DNA of 64,000 nucleotides, from the NCBI RefSeq assembly GCF_002799245.1, contig NZ_NEQV01000007.1, positions 208,355-272,354 on the forward strand, given 5' to 3'. This DNA comes from Stenotrophomonas maltophilia. Its GTDB lineage: Bacteria > Pseudomonadota > Gammaproteobacteria > Xanthomonadales > Xanthomonadaceae. Below the pieces are notes generated by a model that saw only the letters and a list, made by a program, of their open reading frames with translations, was not told where the DNA came from and ran no database searches. Below are positions 17,447 to 25,417 of this stretch, in pieces; position 1 is the first letter of the stretch, and each line of letters opens with the position of its first letter. Made by a program: the position numbers and the translations under genes.

Positions 17447-17464
17447 GTCATGGAAAGGCATGAC
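17447..17464. promoter_or_regulatory. perfect inverted repeat in the metR-like / mes divergent promoter
   Basis: GTCATG-GAAAGG-CATGAC, 13 nt before the flavin reductase ATG. A second, imperfect repeat (ATTGGT-N8-ACCATT, about 17424-17443) lies next to it. Either could be the LysR operator; the TGAA-N5-TTCA MetR box of enterics is not clearly present. Confidence 0.45.
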
Positions 17465-17476
17465 TAGCATCGGGTC

Positions 17477-18067
17477 ATGCTTTCACCCACCCGCTCCCTT
17501 CGTATCGTCGCCGTTTCCGGCGGACTGCAGCGCCCCTCACGCGCCGCCACCCTGTGCGAGCACCTGCTCGACCTGATCGGCGAATGCACGCCCAGCGAAC
17601 CGCACCTGATCGAGCTGGGCCAGCTGGCACCACAGCTGGCTGGCGCGCTGTGGCGCTCGCAGCTGCCCGAAGCGGTCGAGCGGCAGCTGGTCGCCGTTGA
17701 ACAGGCCGACGTGCTGGTGGTGGCCACGCCGGTCTACCGCGGCTCCTACACCGGCCTGTTCAAGCACTTCTTCGACTTCATCGACCAGGATGCACTGGTC
17801 GATACCCCGATCCTGCTGGCCGCTACCGGCGGCAGTGAGCGCCACGCACTGGTGATCGACCACCAGCTGCGGCCGCTCTTCAGCTTCTTCCAGGCCCGCA
17901 CCCTGCCCCTGGGCGTGTACGCCACCGACCGCGATTTCGCCGAGGGACGCGTGCACAACGAAGCACTGATCCAACGCGCGCGGCTGGCGGTGCAGCGGGC
18001 AATGCCGTTGCTGGCGCTGCCCCAGCGTGCCGCGCCCGCCGTCGCCGAGGCCACCGCAGCCCTTTGA
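17477..18067 (+). CDS. NADPH-dependent FMN reductase (MsuE-like)
   Basis: A 196-residue flavodoxin-fold reductase. The N-terminal IVAVSGGLQRPSRAATLCE is the phosphate-binding loop, and VVATPVYRGSYTGLFKHFFD is the flavin-contacting block conserved in SsuE/MsuE proteins. These enzymes supply reduced FMN to two-component flavin monooxygenases. Here the next genes are mesX and mesD, whose methionine synthesis is reported to need oxygen, so a reduced-flavin supply to that reaction is an attractive inference. The gene is divergent from the MetR-like regulator; no strong ribosome site is seen before the ATG at 17477. Confidence 0.85.
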   Translation: MLSPTRSLRIVAVSGGLQRPSRAATLCEHLLDLIGECTPSEPHLIELGQLAPQLAGALWRSQLPEAVERQLVAVEQADVLVVATPVYRGSYTGLFKHFFDFIDQDALVDTPILLAATGGSERHALVIDHQLRPLFSFFQARTLPLGVYATDRDFAEGRVHNEALIQRARLAVQRAMPLLALPQRAAPAVAEATAAL

Positions 18068-18124
18068 ATGCCAAATGCCACCGACCTGCATTTGGATGTG
18101 ACCCCGCAAACCGGAACGCCGCCC

Positions 18125-19102
18125 ATGACGACCGACACCTTCACCTTCAGCATCACGCGCATCCCCTTCAACGAGGATTACCAGCCGGCCGAGGGCACGC
18201 GCATCACCACCAACTTCGCCAACCTGGCCCGCGGCGCGTCCCGGCAGGAAAACCTGCGCAACACGATCAGCATGATCAACAACCGCTTCAACGACCTGGC
18301 CCATTGGGACAACCCGAACGCGGACCGCTATGCGGTCGAGCTGGACATCATCTCGGTGGAGATGCACATCGATGGCGGCGATGGCAGTGATCCGTTCCCG
18401 TTGATCGAGGTGCTGCGGCCGACCATCGTCGACACCCGCACCGGCGCGCGCAGCGAAGGCATCGTCGGCAACAATTTCTCGTCGTACGTGCGTGACTACG
18501 ATTTCAGCGTGGTGCTGCCGGCCAGCAACGAGGGCAAGGCCACCTTCGGCATTCCGGACGGCTTCGGTGACCTGCACGGCAAGCTGTTCAAGCACTTCCT
18601 GGACTCGGACGCCTACCGCGCCAATTTCAGCAAGGGCCCGGTCATCTGCATCAGTGTTTCCAGCAGCAAGACCTACCACCGCACCGAGAACCATCACCCC
18701 ATCCTGGGCGTGGAGTACCGCCAGGATGAGTTCTCCCCCACCGACCAGTACTTCGACAAGATGGGCCTGCAGGTGCGCTACTTCATGCCGCCGGGCAGCG
18801 TCGCGCCGCTGGCGTTCTACTTCCAGGGCGACCTGCTGGGCGATTACTCGAACCTGGAACTGATCGGCACCATCAGCACGATGGAAGCTTTCCAGAAGAT
18901 CTATCGCCCGGAGATCTACAACGCCAATTCCGTGGCCGGCAAGGTCTACCAGCCCAGCCTGAAGCACCAGGACTATTCCTCCACCCGCATCGTCTACGAC
19001 CGCGAAGAGCGCAGCCAGCTGGCGGTCAGGCAAGGCCGGTTCACCGAAGAACACTTCATCAAGCCGTACCGCGCCGTGCTTGAGCAGTGGGCCGCCCGCT
19101 GA
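18125..19102 (+). CDS. mesX: DUF1852 protein, methionine synthase partner MesX
   Basis: A 325-residue protein of the DUF1852 family (FSITRIPFNEDY near the start; RPTIVDTRTGARSEGIVGNN; SSSKTYHRTENHHPILGVEY). This family was shown genetically to be needed by the core methionine synthase MesD, in an oxygen-dependent reaction that does not need methylfolate or cobalamin. The start at 18125 (MTTDTFTFS) matches the usual N-terminus; an earlier in-frame ATG at 18068 touches the flavin reductase stop (TGAATG) and would add 19 residues. It lies 39 bp before mesD. Conserved histidines in YHRTENHHP are candidate metal or flavin ligands (inference). Confidence 0.88.
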   Translation: MTTDTFTFSITRIPFNEDYQPAEGTRITTNFANLARGASRQENLRNTISMINNRFNDLAHWDNPNADRYAVELDIISVEMHIDGGDGSDPFPLIEVLRPTIVDTRTGARSEGIVGNNFSSYVRDYDFSVVLPASNEGKATFGIPDGFGDLHGKLFKHFLDSDAYRANFSKGPVICISVSSSKTYHRTENHHPILGVEYRQDEFSPTDQYFDKMGLQVRYFMPPGSVAPLAFYFQGDLLGDYSNLELIGTISTMEAFQKIYRPEIYNANSVAGKVYQPSLKHQDYSSTRIVYDREERSQLAVRQGRFTEEHFIKPYRAVLEQWAAR

Positions 19103-19141
19103 TCCATCGATTTTCCATTCGCCCCCAGGACACCAGAAACA

Positions 19142-20176
19142 ATGCCGACGAAGACGCTGCTCCCCACCTCCACCGCAGGCAGCCTGCCCAAGCCCTCCTG
19201 GCTGGCCGAGCCCGAAAAGCTCTGGTCCCCCTGGAAGCTGCAGGACGAGGGCCTGATTGAAGGCAAGCAGGACGCCCTGCGCCTGTCCCTGCAGGAACAG
19301 CAGCATGCCGGCATCGACATCGTCAGTGACGGCGAGCAGACCCGCCAGCATTTCGTCACCACCTTCATCGAGCATCTCAGCGGTGTTGACTTCGAGAAGC
19401 GCGAAACCGTGCGCATCCGCAACCGCTACGATGCCAGCGTGCCGACCGTGGTGGGCGCCGTGAGCCGCCCCAGGCCGGTGTTCGTCGAGGATGCGAAGTT
19501 CCTGCGCCGCCAGACCACGCAGCCGATCAAATGGGCGCTGCCCGGCCCGATGACGATGATCGACACGCTGTACGACGCGCACTACAAGAGCCGTGAAAAG
19601 CTGGCCTGGGAGTTCGCGAAGATCCTCAACGAGGAAGCACGCGAGCTGGAGGCGGCCGGCGTGGACATCATCCAGTTCGACGAGCCGGCCTTCAATGTGT
19701 TCTTCGACGAAGTGAACGACTGGGGCGTGGCCGCCCTGGAACGGGCCGTCGAGGGCTTGAAGTGCGAGACCGCCGTGCATATCTGCTACGGCTACGGCAT
19801 CAAGGCCAATACCGACTGGAAGCAGACGCTGGGGTCGGAATGGCGCCAGTACGAAGAATCGTTCCCGAAGCTGCAGGCCTCCAGCATCGACATCATCTCG
19901 CTGGAATGCCAGAACTCGCACGTGCCGATCGACCTGATCGAGCTGGTGCGCGGCAAGAAGGTGATGGTGGGCGCCATCGATGTGGCCTCCAACACGGTGG
20001 AAACACCGGAGGACGTGGCCAACACCCTGCGCAGGGCGCTGCAGTTCGTCGACGCCGACAAGCTCTACCCGAGCACCAACTGTGGCATGGCGCCACTGGC
20101 ACGCGACGTCGCGCGGGGCAAGCTGCGGGCACTCAGTGCCGGCGCGAAGATCGTGCGCGAGGAGCTTTCGGCATAA
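19142..20176 (+). CDS. mesD: core methionine synthase MesD (MetE C-terminal-like)
   Basis: A 344-residue protein covering only the catalytic barrel of cobalamin-independent methionine synthase; the folate-binding N-terminal half of MetE is absent. The zinc-site residues expected for this barrel are visible: His213 and Cys215 (in VHICYGYG), Cys314 (in STNCGMAPLA), with Glu255 a possible fourth ligand. LPGPMTMIDTLYD and IIQFDEPAF are also typical. Linkage to a DUF1852 gene identifies the MesD family, which makes methionine from homocysteine with an unknown methyl donor and needs oxygen. Linkage to a flavin reductase and an MTHFR-like gene on either side of a MetR-like regulator may hint at that donor chemistry. 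Confidence 0.88.
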   Translation: MPTKTLLPTSTAGSLPKPSWLAEPEKLWSPWKLQDEGLIEGKQDALRLSLQEQQHAGIDIVSDGEQTRQHFVTTFIEHLSGVDFEKRETVRIRNRYDASVPTVVGAVSRPRPVFVEDAKFLRRQTTQPIKWALPGPMTMIDTLYDAHYKSREKLAWEFAKILNEEARELEAAGVDIIQFDEPAFNVFFDEVNDWGVAALERAVEGLKCETAVHICYGYGIKANTDWKQTLGSEWRQYEESFPKLQASSIDIISLECQNSHVPIDLIELVRGKKVMVGAIDVASNTVETPEDVANTLRRALQFVDADKLYPSTNCGMAPLARDVARGKLRALSAGAKIVREELSA

Positions 20177-20184
20177 CCCAGGAC

Positions 20185-20208
20185 GAGGGCCCGCGCAAAC
20201 GAGCCCTC
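20185..20208. terminator. weak bidirectional hairpin between convergent genes
   Basis: GAGGGC at 20185-20190 pairs with GCCCTC at 20203-20208 in the 48-bp gap between the mesD stop and the stop of the convergent membrane protein gene. No T-tract on either side. Confidence 0.35.
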
Positions 20209-20224
20209 AGCCCACCCTTCGGAT

Positions 20225-20878
20225 TCATGCGTCCATTCTGCCTGGCAGGGCTGGCGCCTGGTGTTTCGCCCGTGCCAGCCGCAGGAAGAAGTACGCGATC
20301 ACGACCAGGCCCATTGCCGAAGGCAGCAGCTGTGACCAGGGCTGCCCCACGCGGACGACGTTGCCGACCAATGCAGAGAGCATGGCGAACACCGAGGCGG
20401 TCATCTTGTAGGTGTGCTCGAACCGCCAGATCGAGCCGTGCCAGCGCCTGGGGAACGCCCACTTGGCGGCGTCGTAAAGCAGGACCAGCCACAGCGCGGC
20501 GACGGCGGAGTAGTCCACCGCCGTGAGCCTGCCTGCGCGAAGCAGGACCTCCATCGAAAGAGGCAGCGCGATCACAAAGGCGGCCAACAGCACCACGCCA
20601 TCGATCAGCGCCGGCCCCCTTCCCTGCATGCGGGCCGCGCGCAGGCCCCCCATCAGCTGATACGGGACCAGCAGGCTCAGGACCGCGAACGCGGGCAGGA
20701 ACCGGAAGAAGATCGTGCCGATGGCGGCCGTTGCACACACCACCAGGGCGAGGCAGAAAAAGGTGGTCCCGAGCCGCTTGTGCGCCACCGTCCCCTTCTG
20801 CCGGAACAGCACGAGGAACCCTGCTGCCAGCGCGGCGGAGCCCGCAGCTACGTGAATCACGATATTTGCCAGATGCAC
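20225..20878 (-). CDS. DUF2306-like multi-pass membrane protein
   Basis: A 217-residue protein with about seven membrane segments. The opening IHVAAGSAALAAGFLVLFRQ followed by KGTVAHKRLG is the pattern of the DUF2306 group: a histidine in helix 1 and a K/H-rich turn before helix 2. Members are poorly characterised; some are proposed heme- or quinone-related membrane proteins because of conserved helix histidines, but that is not shown here. It is convergent with mesD and has no obvious operon partner. Confidence 0.7.
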   Translation of the reverse strand: MHLANIVIHVAAGSAALAAGFLVLFRQKGTVAHKRLGTTFFCLALVVCATAAIGTIFFRFLPAFAVLSLLVPYQLMGGLRAARMQGRGPALIDGVVLLAAFVIALPLSMEVLLRAGRLTAVDYSAVAALWLVLLYDAAKWAFPRRWHGSIWRFEHTYKMTASVFAMLSALVGNVVRVGQPWSQLLPSAMGLVVIAYFFLRLARAKHQAPALPGRMDA

Positions 20879-21125
20879 GGCTTCCCCCTGGAATGTGCAG
20901 GACCCACGCGGAGAGGCGGCATTGCCCTCCTTGCCCGCTCACTTTCGTACGCCTTCCAGGCCGGCCGCACGCGGAGGGTGACGAAGGGCTGCCGGGGCCG
21001 ACGAAACAGGCTGCAGCCGGACCCAGTAGCTGCCTACGCCCCCGTGGGAAGGCGGAGTGCGCGCATAACCAATGCCTGCGCACACGTCGCGGCAGTCGTT
21101 GCGCGAGCCCCGGAGGAATCGCCGC

Positions 21126-21560
21126 TCATGGCGGCGTTGCACGCGGGTTGCGCAGGGCCAGCGCCTGCTTGATCCGCCCCATCTCCCCCGCCCCGGCCTC
21201 GGCCAGGCGACGGGCCTGCTGCCGCTGCTCCCGTGTAAGTACGGGCGGCGCAGCGCCGGCTTCCGGCGCTGCGTCCACCAGGCGTGCCACGGCATCGCGC
21301 AGCCGCAGCTGCGGGCAGAGCCGTGCGGCACACCAGCGCTCGGCATAGCGCCGGGCCTGACGCACGTTCGCAGCCGCCACCACCTTGGTCTGGGACATCT
21401 TGCGTGCGTCCAGGTACACCCGGAAGCCAAGCTCGGCATGCGGCACGATGTTGGCCACGGAGCGCCCGTTCCACCACAGGTCCCAGCGCTCGCCGCTCTG
21501 CACCCAGCCCGAGGGCCGGGTGACTGTCATGAACTCTGGAAGATCGAAGGGAGAATGCAT
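21126..21560 (-). CDS. hypothetical protein
   Basis: About 144 residues; not recognised. The N-terminal half (GWVQSGERWDLWWNGRSVAN, then FRVYLDARKMS) is tryptophan-rich and looks like a small beta-sheet domain. The C-terminal half is helical, ending EQRQQARRLAEAGAGEMGRI. No signal peptide or membrane segment. The start at 21560 is a guess: there is no clear ribosome site, and ATGs at 21626 and 21530 are alternatives. It is divergent from the Cho-like nuclease gene. The ~250 bp between its end and 20878 hold nothing recognisable. Confidence 0.5.
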   Translation of the reverse strand: MHSPFDLPEFMTVTRPSGWVQSGERWDLWWNGRSVANIVPHAELGFRVYLDARKMSQTKVVAAANVRQARRYAERWCAARLCPQLRLRDAVARLVDAAPEAGAAPPVLTREQRQQARRLAEAGAGEMGRIKQALALRNPRATPP

Positions 21561-21682
21561 GGCCGGAAGAATACGATCGGCCGTCGCACGGAATGAGATT
21601 GCGATGGCGCGGCGGCCGGCGAGCATGAATCGTTCAAGAAGGCATCCGGTGCCGGCCTTTGCGGGGCGTTACCCTGTTCATC

Positions 21683-22495
21683 ATGTCTTCCGCGCTCAAC
21701 CTTCCCCGTAGCGACCTGCTGGCCAATGCCGGGGCGCTGCCCCGGCTGCCGGGTGTGTATACCTTCCATGATGCGGCGGGCGCCGCGCTGTACATCGGCA
21801 AGAGCGTGGACATCCGGCGGCGGGTACTGGATCACCTGCGGGCGCCGGACGAGCGGCGCCTTGTCGACCGGACCACGCATTTTTCCTGCATCCGCACCGC
21901 AGGCGACATCGGCGCACAGTTGCTGGAAGCGCGGCTGATCAAGCAGGCCATGCCGCTGTTCAACCAACGGCTGCGGCGCAACAAGCGCCTGTGCACGATT
22001 GTGCTGGCCGATGATGCCGTTCGTATCGAGGATGTCCACGCAGCCGATCCTTTGCGGGCCTATGGCCTGTTCCCCAGCCGCCATGCGGCCGTCGCCGCGC
22101 TTGAGCGCCTGGCGGAGGAGCACCGGCTCTGCCTGGGCCGGCTGGGCATCGAATCCGTCCGTGCGGGCGTGCCCTGCTTCCGTCATCTGCTCAAGCGTTG
22201 TTCGGGCGTCTGCAACGGAATGGAATCGACGTCAGCGCATGACGAGCGCCTGCGCACCGGCCTGGCCGGTTACCACCAGCGGGCCTGGCCCTACGCCGGG
22301 GCGATCGGCATCGAGGAGCGCTCGGAGGATCTGAAGCAGATCCATGTGGTGCGCAACTGGACATACCTGGGATCGGCGCCGACGATCGCGGCGGCGCGCC
22401 GCCTTGATACCCCGGCGGTCGGGTTTGATCGTGATGGCTACAGCGTGCTTGCAAGGCCGCTGATCGGTGAGTCGGTGAAGGTGATTTCGTTGTAG
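21683..22495 (+). CDS. cho: GIY-YIG excinuclease Cho (UvrC homologue)
   Basis: A 270-residue homologue of E. coli Cho, the SOS-linked nuclease that makes the 3' incision in UvrAB-dependent nucleotide excision repair at bulky lesions. The GIY-YIG core is visible at the N-terminus (GVYTFHDAAGAALYIGKS, residues ~23-40), followed by the catalytic arginine region (DIRRRVLDHLRA) and the glutamate-containing GAQLLEARLIKQAMPLFNQ. A cysteine cluster CFRHLLKRCSGVC follows, as in UvrC/Cho. The ATG at 21683 gives the usual N-terminus. No LexA box was recognised upstream. Confidence 0.9.
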   Translation: MSSALNLPRSDLLANAGALPRLPGVYTFHDAAGAALYIGKSVDIRRRVLDHLRAPDERRLVDRTTHFSCIRTAGDIGAQLLEARLIKQAMPLFNQRLRRNKRLCTIVLADDAVRIEDVHAADPLRAYGLFPSRHAAVAALERLAEEHRLCLGRLGIESVRAGVPCFRHLLKRCSGVCNGMESTSAHDERLRTGLAGYHQRAWPYAGAIGIEERSEDLKQIHVVRNWTYLGSAPTIAAARRLDTPAVGFDRDGYSVLARPLIGESVKVISL

Positions 22496-22582
22496 CGGAT
22501 CGCTGGCAGGTCGGGTCGGTCCTTGCCGTTACGCTATCGAGGTGCGCTGACAATTCCGCCGAAGAACCAGGATCGAATTGCA

Positions 22583-23575
22583 TCACTGACCTCCGGTACA
22601 GTCTTTGCACCAGCGCTTGCGCGCATTGACGTAAGCCGAGAGGTCGTTGTAACCAAGCTCTGCGGCAATCTGAGCCCGGCCAATACCTTGCATCTGCAGA
22701 TACTGCTCAAGTTCGGCGCGAGCCCGATCCAGAATGCAGCGAAAGGTCATGCCTTCTTGTTCCAGGCGCCGACGCAGGGTGCGTGGACTCTGATGCAGCT
22801 CCTGAGCCAGCTGATCCAGAGTGATCAATTGACCAGCGTCGAGACCTCGGCGAACACCTTTGGCCACCCTGCCAGACCAGCCGCTCAGCTGATGCTGGCG
22901 CGTCAATCTGCGATCCAGTTCCTGACAAGACACGTCCCACATTCCTTGGTGGCGCGTCTTCAGCGGCAAGCTCAGGCTCGCGCGATCAAAGCACATGCAG
23001 TTGCAACCACAGTCAAACCGAACATCATCACCGAACCATTCGTTATATTCGGAATGATAGGTTGGCCGTCGATGGGCAAAACATGCCCTTTGCGGCAGAA
23101 GTGAAGTGCCTGTCGCCTCACGCAACACACTGAGCGACATCACACAGTAGTGCTCAACCATATGGCGCGCCAAGCAGGCAGGCGCATCAATACGAATTTC
23201 AACCCCCAGGAAATCGCCTTCTTCGACCAGCACGACCTCATCCATATCGGATGCCAGTTGTGCATAACTCGCCCAGAAGCGAACAGCCCCGGCAAGGTCC
23301 GCGCTATACAAGGCCGCGTGCAGCAGTACGCTCCAGTCCTGACGGCTGAAGTGCGAGAACAGGTGCAAACCTATCGCCGGATCATTGCTGGCTGCTAGAG
23401 ACCAAAGTTTCTTCAGGGCAACCATGCTGTAGCTGGAACCGGCCTGCAGATGGCATCTCTTCAGGTGGCGCTCCAGTACGCGTCCAAGTGGACCATGGTG
23501 AAACCGCTCGATCGAGTGCGTGACCGATTCTCGGGGGATTATGTCCGTTTTGCGCATATCGTGTAATGGGCTCAT
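22583..23575 (-). CDS. AraC-family transcriptional regulator
   Basis: A 330-residue regulator with an N-terminal effector domain of the arabinose-binding-like type (MVALKKLWSLAASNDPAIGL ... HFSRQDWSVLLHAALYSADL), as in OruR/ArgR-type AraC proteins, and a C-terminal double helix-turn-helix (ITLDQLAQELHQSPRTLRRR; RAQIAAELGYNDLSAYVNA). It ends in a cysteine-containing tail RWCKDCTGGQ. The gene is AT-richer than average and is divergent from the AT-rich pair 23724-25163, so it is the natural candidate regulator of those genes. The start is uncertain: ATG at 23575 or 23557, neither with a good ribosome site. Confidence 0.85.
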   Translation of the reverse strand: MSPLHDMRKTDIIPRESVTHSIERFHHGPLGRVLERHLKRCHLQAGSSYSMVALKKLWSLAASNDPAIGLHLFSHFSRQDWSVLLHAALYSADLAGAVRFWASYAQLASDMDEVVLVEEGDFLGVEIRIDAPACLARHMVEHYCVMSLSVLREATGTSLLPQRACFAHRRPTYHSEYNEWFGDDVRFDCGCNCMCFDRASLSLPLKTRHQGMWDVSCQELDRRLTRQHQLSGWSGRVAKGVRRGLDAGQLITLDQLAQELHQSPRTLRRRLEQEGMTFRCILDRARAELEQYLQMQGIGRAQIAAELGYNDLSAYVNARKRWCKDCTGGQ

Positions 23576-23723
23576 GGGTTTTCATTGGCTGGCACTGCCG
23601 TTATCGACACCAGTCGAAGAGTGCCATGTGCAAGGAATAATAACCAGCAACCCACCCCGATCATTGCCTCAATTCCGATCGGCTTCATCCCTCATTCCAT
23701 CGAGAAACAATATAGAGGTCAAC

Positions 23724-24446
23724 ATGGGAACCCATAGTAAAGAAGTGCCTGGGTACGGAACCATTTATACGTCTGATGGTGCAGTTGATACGTCGGTACT
23801 GCTAGGCCAAGGATTGATAAAATCCCTAAAGAACAATACTCCCCCCAAAGAAGATCCAGGCTCAGCAGAAGCGAAGGACCTGGAGGCGCTATTCAAGGGA
23901 ATAAAGGCTTTTGGCAAGGCGGCCTCAGCTGCCGGAAGTGTCATGTCCCTCATTTCAAGGAATGACGCCGGCCAGCAAGTATTCATGATGAATGTAAAAA
24001 ACTACTCTCCGTATGTGCTCTCCTGCTTTAATGAAGGGAACGCAGGGTTTGATGATTGCTATCTCACTGAGTCATTCAACTCCGTACTGCCGGAATCCAG
24101 TGGTGTTTTCAGGTTCACCATTAATCACGATAAACATCTGGGAAATGTTGGATTTGACCTGAATCTTTACATTACAGACCCGGAAACAAAAAAAAGCCTA
24201 AAAACAAAACTAAGATTCTACAGCAATTCCAACTATAACGCGGACGACAATGGGAAATTTGGACTGCAGGAAATTACAGTCCAGGGAATTTCCCCCGGCG
24301 CCATTGTGCATGGCGGCTATGACACAACCATTGCGGGATTTGCGTTTGATGGCGGCGACGCATACCCCTCATATTCATTCGCAACCTATGTGCAGAAGAA
24401 CCTCACAACGGACTTTTCCTTGTCTTTGATCCCATTCTCTAAGTAA
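23724..24446 (+). CDS. unrecognised beta-rich protein of AT-rich pair, first gene
   Basis: A 240-residue protein of no recognised family. The start at 23724 has GAGG 6-7 nt upstream. Residues ~45-80 form a small-residue-rich amphipathic helix (LEALFKGIKAFGKAASAAGS), and the rest looks like a beta-sandwich (FMMNVKNYSPYVLSCFNEG ... VLPESSGVFRFTINHD ... FDLNLYIT). It has no cleavable signal peptide. The second gene repeats the same layout, so the two may be distant paralogues. The helix-plus-beta-sandwich plan recalls small membrane-binding toxins (actinoporin or aegerolysin type), but this is only a pattern impression. Base composition is far lower in GC than the flanks, with AAA/AAT-rich codons, suggesting transfer. 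Confidence 0.6.
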   Translation: MGTHSKEVPGYGTIYTSDGAVDTSVLLGQGLIKSLKNNTPPKEDPGSAEAKDLEALFKGIKAFGKAASAAGSVMSLISRNDAGQQVFMMNVKNYSPYVLSCFNEGNAGFDDCYLTESFNSVLPESSGVFRFTINHDKHLGNVGFDLNLYITDPETKKSLKTKLRFYSNSNYNADDNGKFGLQEITVQGISPGAIVHGGYDTTIAGFAFDGGDAYPSYSFATYVQKNLTTDFSLSLIPFSK

Positions 24447-24458
24447 GCGGGAGGCACC

Positions 24459-25163
24459 ATGTTGATCAAATTTTACGATAGCGAACAGGCGATCATTAAC
24501 TACTCGGTAGATGAGGGGGTGTATTACTTAAATCAGCTGGCAGACGACAATGCCTCTCCTCATGCGCAATCTGTTTCGGGGCCGATTATCGCAGGAGTAA
24601 GCGCCGCAGCAGCACTTGTAGGCGCTGGCGTCTCACTTACGCAAGGCATCCGCAATCTGAAACAGACGAGCGAAACAAGTTATCACGTCGAAGTAACCAT
24701 TACCAACAAGACAAACTATCTTCTTGGCGTAGGCGAGATCGATAAGCACCTGGGCGAATGTTCCGATAATTTCATTTTCCCAGGGCAGCAGGGAGCCGTG
24801 ACATTTACTGAGCGGATCGGCCCTTATAGCAGCTCATCCTCTGATGGATCGATCATTTATATGGCCCTGATTTCAGAAGCCGAGAGCCTCAGATTTTCAT
24901 GCGGCATTTCCGATCAAACCACCAAAGACACATCCAAATTGATTCAGATGTCGCATCTGACATTGAATGATGACAAAGGGCATGCAACCTCTACAGTCGT
25001 AAGCTCGCATCTGAATGACAACAATGAAAATCCGAGATTCGGCCTGTTTACAATAACCACGGATGATGGAGACGTTTTCAGCTTCGTCTGCTCACAGGCG
25101 GGCACCTCCGACCATGCCATCCTGAATATGACAATCCTGCAAAGGTTGAAACTGCCAGCGTAG
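24459..25163 (+). CDS. unrecognised beta-rich protein of AT-rich pair, second gene
   Basis: A 234-residue protein starting 12 bp after its neighbour with GGGAGG 6 nt before the ATG, so it is co-transcribed. Residues ~45-70 contain a hydrophobic small-residue segment (GPIIAGVSAAAALVGAGVSL), then a beta-rich domain (VTITNKTNYLLGVGEIDKHL, FIFPGQQGAVTFTERIGPY) that ends GTSDHAILNMTILQRLKLPA. The segment order, an IIAG-S hydrophobic helix followed by an N-containing strand and a P-containing loop, resembles actinoporins, whose C-terminus is also a HAILEIHV-like strand; this is suggestive, not proof. No signal peptide. AT-rich like its neighbour. Confidence 0.6.
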   Translation: MLIKFYDSEQAIINYSVDEGVYYLNQLADDNASPHAQSVSGPIIAGVSAAAALVGAGVSLTQGIRNLKQTSETSYHVEVTITNKTNYLLGVGEIDKHLGECSDNFIFPGQQGAVTFTERIGPYSSSSSDGSIIYMALISEAESLRFSCGISDQTTKDTSKLIQMSHLTLNDDKGHATSTVVSSHLNDNNENPRFGLFTITTDDGDVFSFVCSQAGTSDHAILNMTILQRLKLPA

Positions 25164-25214
25164 GATCAAGCCCAGGAGGATCGACTTCTACCTAGTCTCA
25201 TCTGATCCAATCAA

Positions 25215-25238
25215 GCGCCACTGGATATCCAGTGGCGC
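25215..25238. repeat. 24-bp perfect palindrome
   Basis: A fully self-complementary 24-bp sequence centred on CCACTGGATATCCAGTGG, about 50 bp after the AT-rich gene pair. It can form a hairpin without a proper loop and lacks a T-tract. It may be a boundary element, a weak terminator or a protein-binding site. On the minus strand a GTAG lies just before it, as in SMAG elements, but the stem differs from that family. Confidence 0.5.
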
Positions 25239-25417
25239 AGCCTACGGGTACCGCAAGGGCATCACAGGTCTGCGGGAGACGGGTAAGACGTGAAGTTACT
25301 GGAAGCGCGACCGATTCGACGAGCCAGTGAAGCTCATTGCTCTCCAGCGGAGCGCCGGTGCCCACCTGCGGGCGCCCCCCTGCACCCTGCGGCGCAATGG
25401 ACTGAGGGCATCCGCGC

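Noticed and set aside
17537..19921. Minus-strand open frame of 794 codons across the mes genes
   Set aside because: Antisense to the flavin reductase, mesX and mesD genes, each of which has clear family motifs. No protein features; a GC shadow.
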